DNA of 64,000 bases from Bacillus sp. DTU_2020_1000418_1_SI_GHA_SEK_038 (GTDB lineage Bacteria; Bacillota; Bacilli; Bacillales; Cytobacillaceae), in NCBI RefSeq assembly GCF_032341175.1, contig NZ_CP135435.1:1550001-1614000 (forward strand), written 5' to 3'. The translations under genes were made by a program, and so were the position numbers. Below are positions 61,792-64,000 of this stretch, piece after piece. Under the pieces are notes generated by a model that was given only the letters and a program-made list of their open reading frames with translations, did not search any database and was not told where the DNA came from. Each line of letters opens with the position of its first letter. The stretch's first letter is position 1.

Positions 61792-62619
61792 TTAGTCTCT
61801 CATATTGAATTCGCTTGGCTTTGGACCTTTGCGTTCATCGCGGTTTAAGCTATTGATTTCATCCATTTCATTGGCTGTTAGTTCAAAATCAAATACATTG
61901 ATATTCTCTTCAATACGGGATGGAGTAACCGATTTAGGAATAACGATTGTATTATTTTGCAAGTGCCAGCGAAGGACAGTCTGTGCTGGTGTTTTCCCGT
62001 GTTTTTCTGCGATTTTTTTAATCGTTTCATTCTGCAACACTTCACCGCCTTGATGGAGCGGGCTCCATGCTTCTACAAAGATATCGTGTTTGGAGCATAA
62101 ATCTTTTAACTCGTTCTGAGCAAAATATGGGTGACATTCAACTTGATTTAATACAGGTTTTATATCACATTCTTTTAATAAGCGGTCAAGATGTTCAATT
62201 TCGAAGTTGCACACACCAATTGCTTTTACCCGTCCATCGTGATAAAGCTTTTCAAGTGCTTTATATGTATCAATATATTGATCAAATTCAGGTGCTGGCC
62301 AATGGATTAAATATAAATCAACATAATCAAGTCCTAGTCTTTTTAAGCTTTCCTCATATGCCCGCAAAGTATTGTCAAAGCCTTGATCACTGTTCCATAC
62401 CTTTGTTGTAATAAAAAGCTCTTCCCGCGGAATACCAGCTTTTTTAATGGCTTTTCCGACTCCTTCTTCGTTTTTATAAATCATCGCAGTATCAATGGAA
62501 CGATAACCTGTTTCCAGTGCTTTAACAACAGCTTTAGTTGCTTCGTCATTTTTAACCTTCCACACGCCAAATCCAAGCTGGGGCATTTTCAAGCCGTTAT
62601 TTAATGTTACAAAATTCAT
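61792..62619 (-). CDS. aldo/keto reductase
   Basis: 275-aa NADPH-dependent TIM-barrel oxidoreductase. The catalytic tetrad is visible: D43 and Y48 (SIDTAMIYKNEEGVG), K73 (TTKVW), H106 (LIHWPAP), with the cofactor-binding IPKSVTPSRIEENINVFDFE near the end. Similar to B. subtilis YtbE/YvgN-type reductases acting on glyoxals and small aldehydes. Start ATG after ACAGGAGAAATGAATA. Monocistronic, with the structured repeat as its 3-prime UTR. Confidence 0.92.
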   Translation of the reverse strand: MNFVTLNNGLKMPQLGFGVWKVKNDEATKAVVKALETGYRSIDTAMIYKNEEGVGKAIKKAGIPREELFITTKVWNSDQGFDNTLRAYEESLKRLGLDYVDLYLIHWPAPEFDQYIDTYKALEKLYHDGRVKAIGVCNFEIEHLDRLLKECDIKPVLNQVECHPYFAQNELKDLCSKHDIFVEAWSPLHQGGEVLQNETIKKIAEKHGKTPAQTVLRWHLQNNTIVIPKSVTPSRIEENINVFDFELTANEMDEINSLNRDERKGPKPSEFNMRD

Positions 62620-62865
62620 TATTCATTTCTCCTGTCTAATAAATTCTCCTGCTTATTAAGCTAACAATATGTACGTTAAATATCACATTACTATTGTAAA
62701 ATAAAAATTTGCCATTTTCCAATATTTACTCATAAAATGGCAGAATTCTAATTTGATTATTAAAAATTTACGAAAATAATATACTATTATTCTGCCCATA
62801 AAGTGTACAATGTAATAAAAGGGAATTATTGGTCAATACGAATGATTAAAAAAGGAGGTTTGGTT

Positions 62866-64000
62866 ATGGGGAAGATGACAAAACCGGAACGAAGCTGGGC
62901 TTTTTATGACTGGGCCAACTCCGCCTATTCTATTGTTGTCGTAACAGCTATTTTTCCTTTATATTTTAAGTCTGCAGCAACAGACGCGGGGATTTCTGCT
63001 TCAGCCTCTACAGCTTATTGGGGCTATGCGAACTCATTTGCCACATTAATCGTATCCATTCTAGCACCATTACTTGGTACAATAGCAGACTTTAGGGGAT
63101 TCAAGAAAAGGTTTTTCACATTTTTTGCTTCACTTGGTGTGATTTTTACATTACTTTTAGCGGTAGTCCCAAATGATCAATGGCTGATTCTTTTAGGATG
63201 TTTTGTTTTGACCTCTGTTGGATTTGCGGGAGCGAATATATTCTATGACGCTTTCCTAGTGGATGTAACGAGTGAGGACCGAATGAATCGTATTTCTTCA
63301 AATGGCTTTGCTCTAGGATATATTGGGAGTACCATCCCGTTTATTATTTCAATTGCTATTATTTTATTGTCTCAGCAAGGGATTATCCCACTATCAGTTG
63401 GAATAGCTAGCCAAATCGCATTTGTCATTACTGCTCTATGGTGGGGTCTATTTACCATCCCAATGTTAAAGAATGTTGAACAGAAGTATTATGTAGATCG
63501 TGTTCCGAATCCTGTAACAACTAGTTTTAAAAAGCTGTTTGCAACACTGAAAAATATTAAGGCTTACCGTGCATTATTTCTGTTCCTAATCGCTTATTTC
63601 TTTTATATTGATGGCGTCCATACGATTTTAACGATGTCAACGGCATATGGGTCTGATTTAGGTATTGGTGCCTCTACATTATTAATTGTTTTGTTTCTAG
63701 TTCAGGTAGTTGCAGCTCCATTTACCGTTTTGTTTGGAAAAATGGGGCAAAAGTTTAGTGAAAAGAAAATGATTATTGTCGCCATATTTGTTTATATTTG
63801 TATTTGCATTTATGCCTATTTCCTGAAAACTGCCATCGATTTTTGGATACTTGCGATGCTTGTAGCCACTGTACAGGGGGGAATACAGGCGCTTAGCCGT
63901 GCGTATTTTGCCAAGCTCATTCCTAAGGAGTCATCAAATGAATTCTTTGGCTTTTATAATATTTTTGGCAAGGTTGCAGCCATTGCGGGACCAACTTTAG
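62866..64000 (+). CDS. UMF1-type MFS transporter (3-prime truncated)
   Basis: The frame is open from ATG at 62866 (AAAAGGAGGTTTGGTT before it) to the window edge, 378 codons. It starts with the hallmark of the Atg22/UMF1 group of the major facilitator superfamily, RSWAFYDWANSAYSIVVV, followed by many hydrophobic helices. Later family-like segments are YDAFLVDV and GFALGYIGSTIPFI. The substrate is unknown. The C-terminal helices lie outside the window. Confidence 0.9.
   Translation, partial: MGKMTKPERSWAFYDWANSAYSIVVVTAIFPLYFKSAATDAGISASASTAYWGYANSFATLIVSILAPLLGTIADFRGFKKRFFTFFASLGVIFTLLLAVVPNDQWLILLGCFVLTSVGFAGANIFYDAFLVDVTSEDRMNRISSNGFALGYIGSTIPFIISIAIILLSQQGIIPLSVGIASQIAFVITALWWGLFTIPMLKNVEQKYYVDRVPNPVTTSFKKLFATLKNIKAYRALFLFLIAYFFYIDGVHTILTMSTAYGSDLGIGASTLLIVLFLVQVVAAPFTVLFGKMGQKFSEKKMIIVAIFVYICICIYAYFLKTAIDFWILAMLVATVQGGIQALSRAYFAKLIPKESSNEFFGFYNIFGKVAAIAGPTL

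Overview
The window is chromosomal DNA of a low-GC, spore-forming Bacillaceae bacterium. The evidence is gene order matching the Bacillus subtilis app-yjbA-trpS-opp-spx-mecA-coiA-pepF-yjbH...fabI-cotO-cotZ...spoVIF-yjcD-yjcF-yjcG-yjcH block, plus coat genes, SpoVA genes and Bacillus-type regulatory elements. A cls gene between mecA and coiA, and an mgtE/yjbQ pair between prpE and fabI, differ from B. subtilis and suggest a Bacillus sensu lato relative. The species cannot be named from this.

Region by region. 1-4700: end of an App oligopeptide ABC importer operon (appF-A-B-C). 4857-6922: yjbA and, convergently, trpS under a T-box leader with a UGG specifier. 7300-13516: the oppABCDF operon behind a 500-bp control region. 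13723-18671: a small membrane protein, spx (with an ECF-type promoter), mecA, cls, coiA. 18785-22431: pepF, the RoxS/RsaE small RNA with a Rex site, and the yjbH-yjbI operon. Spx, its ClpXP adaptor YjbH, and the ClpC adaptor MecA therefore lie close together. 22662-31435: cwlQ, yjbK, yjbL, relQ, NAD kinase, an RluD-type pseudouridine synthase, prpE, mgtE and yjbQ. 31489-37669: fabI (FapR box), cotO, cotZ, yjcA, several tiny sporulation proteins, an extra spoVAC-AD-AE operon headed by a YhcN/YlaJ-like lipoprotein, and spoVIF. 37724-42320: helicase yjcD, a small protein, yjcF, yjcG, yjcH. 42685-46289: a TAXI-type TRAP transporter with its DUF1850 partner.

From 46.4 kb onward the window is accessory. 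A tRNA-Val(GAC) is followed by a roughly 170-bp sequence repeated at 49.24 kb (3-prime half of the tRNA, its terminator and an A/T-rich flank). The C-terminus of a tyrosine integrase follows the first copy. Between the copies lie an EamA exporter, a cysteine dioxygenase and a probable VanZ fragment. The second copy abuts a broken diaminopropionate ammonia-lyase gene. This looks like the decayed scar of a tRNA-targeted integrative element.

49.8-61.3 kb is a nucleobase/ureide catabolic island: an NCS2 permease, a C-terminal fragment of a second NCS2 permease, a Rieske oxygenase, two different NCS1 permeases, two paralogous allantoinases and a PucR-family regulator. A PucR-like box, a cre-like site and a 9-9-9 inverted repeat precede the first NCS1 permease. 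The window ends with an aldo/keto reductase and the start of a UMF1-type MFS transporter.

Two copies of a 200-260 bp structured intergenic repeat (5673-5930 and 61591-61788) each end 2-3 bp from the stop codon of a minus-strand gene. The strongest candidates for new biology are these repeats, the tRNA-Val scar, and the Rieske/dual-hydantoinase island. I found no CRISPR array, intact insertion sequence or recognisable defence system.
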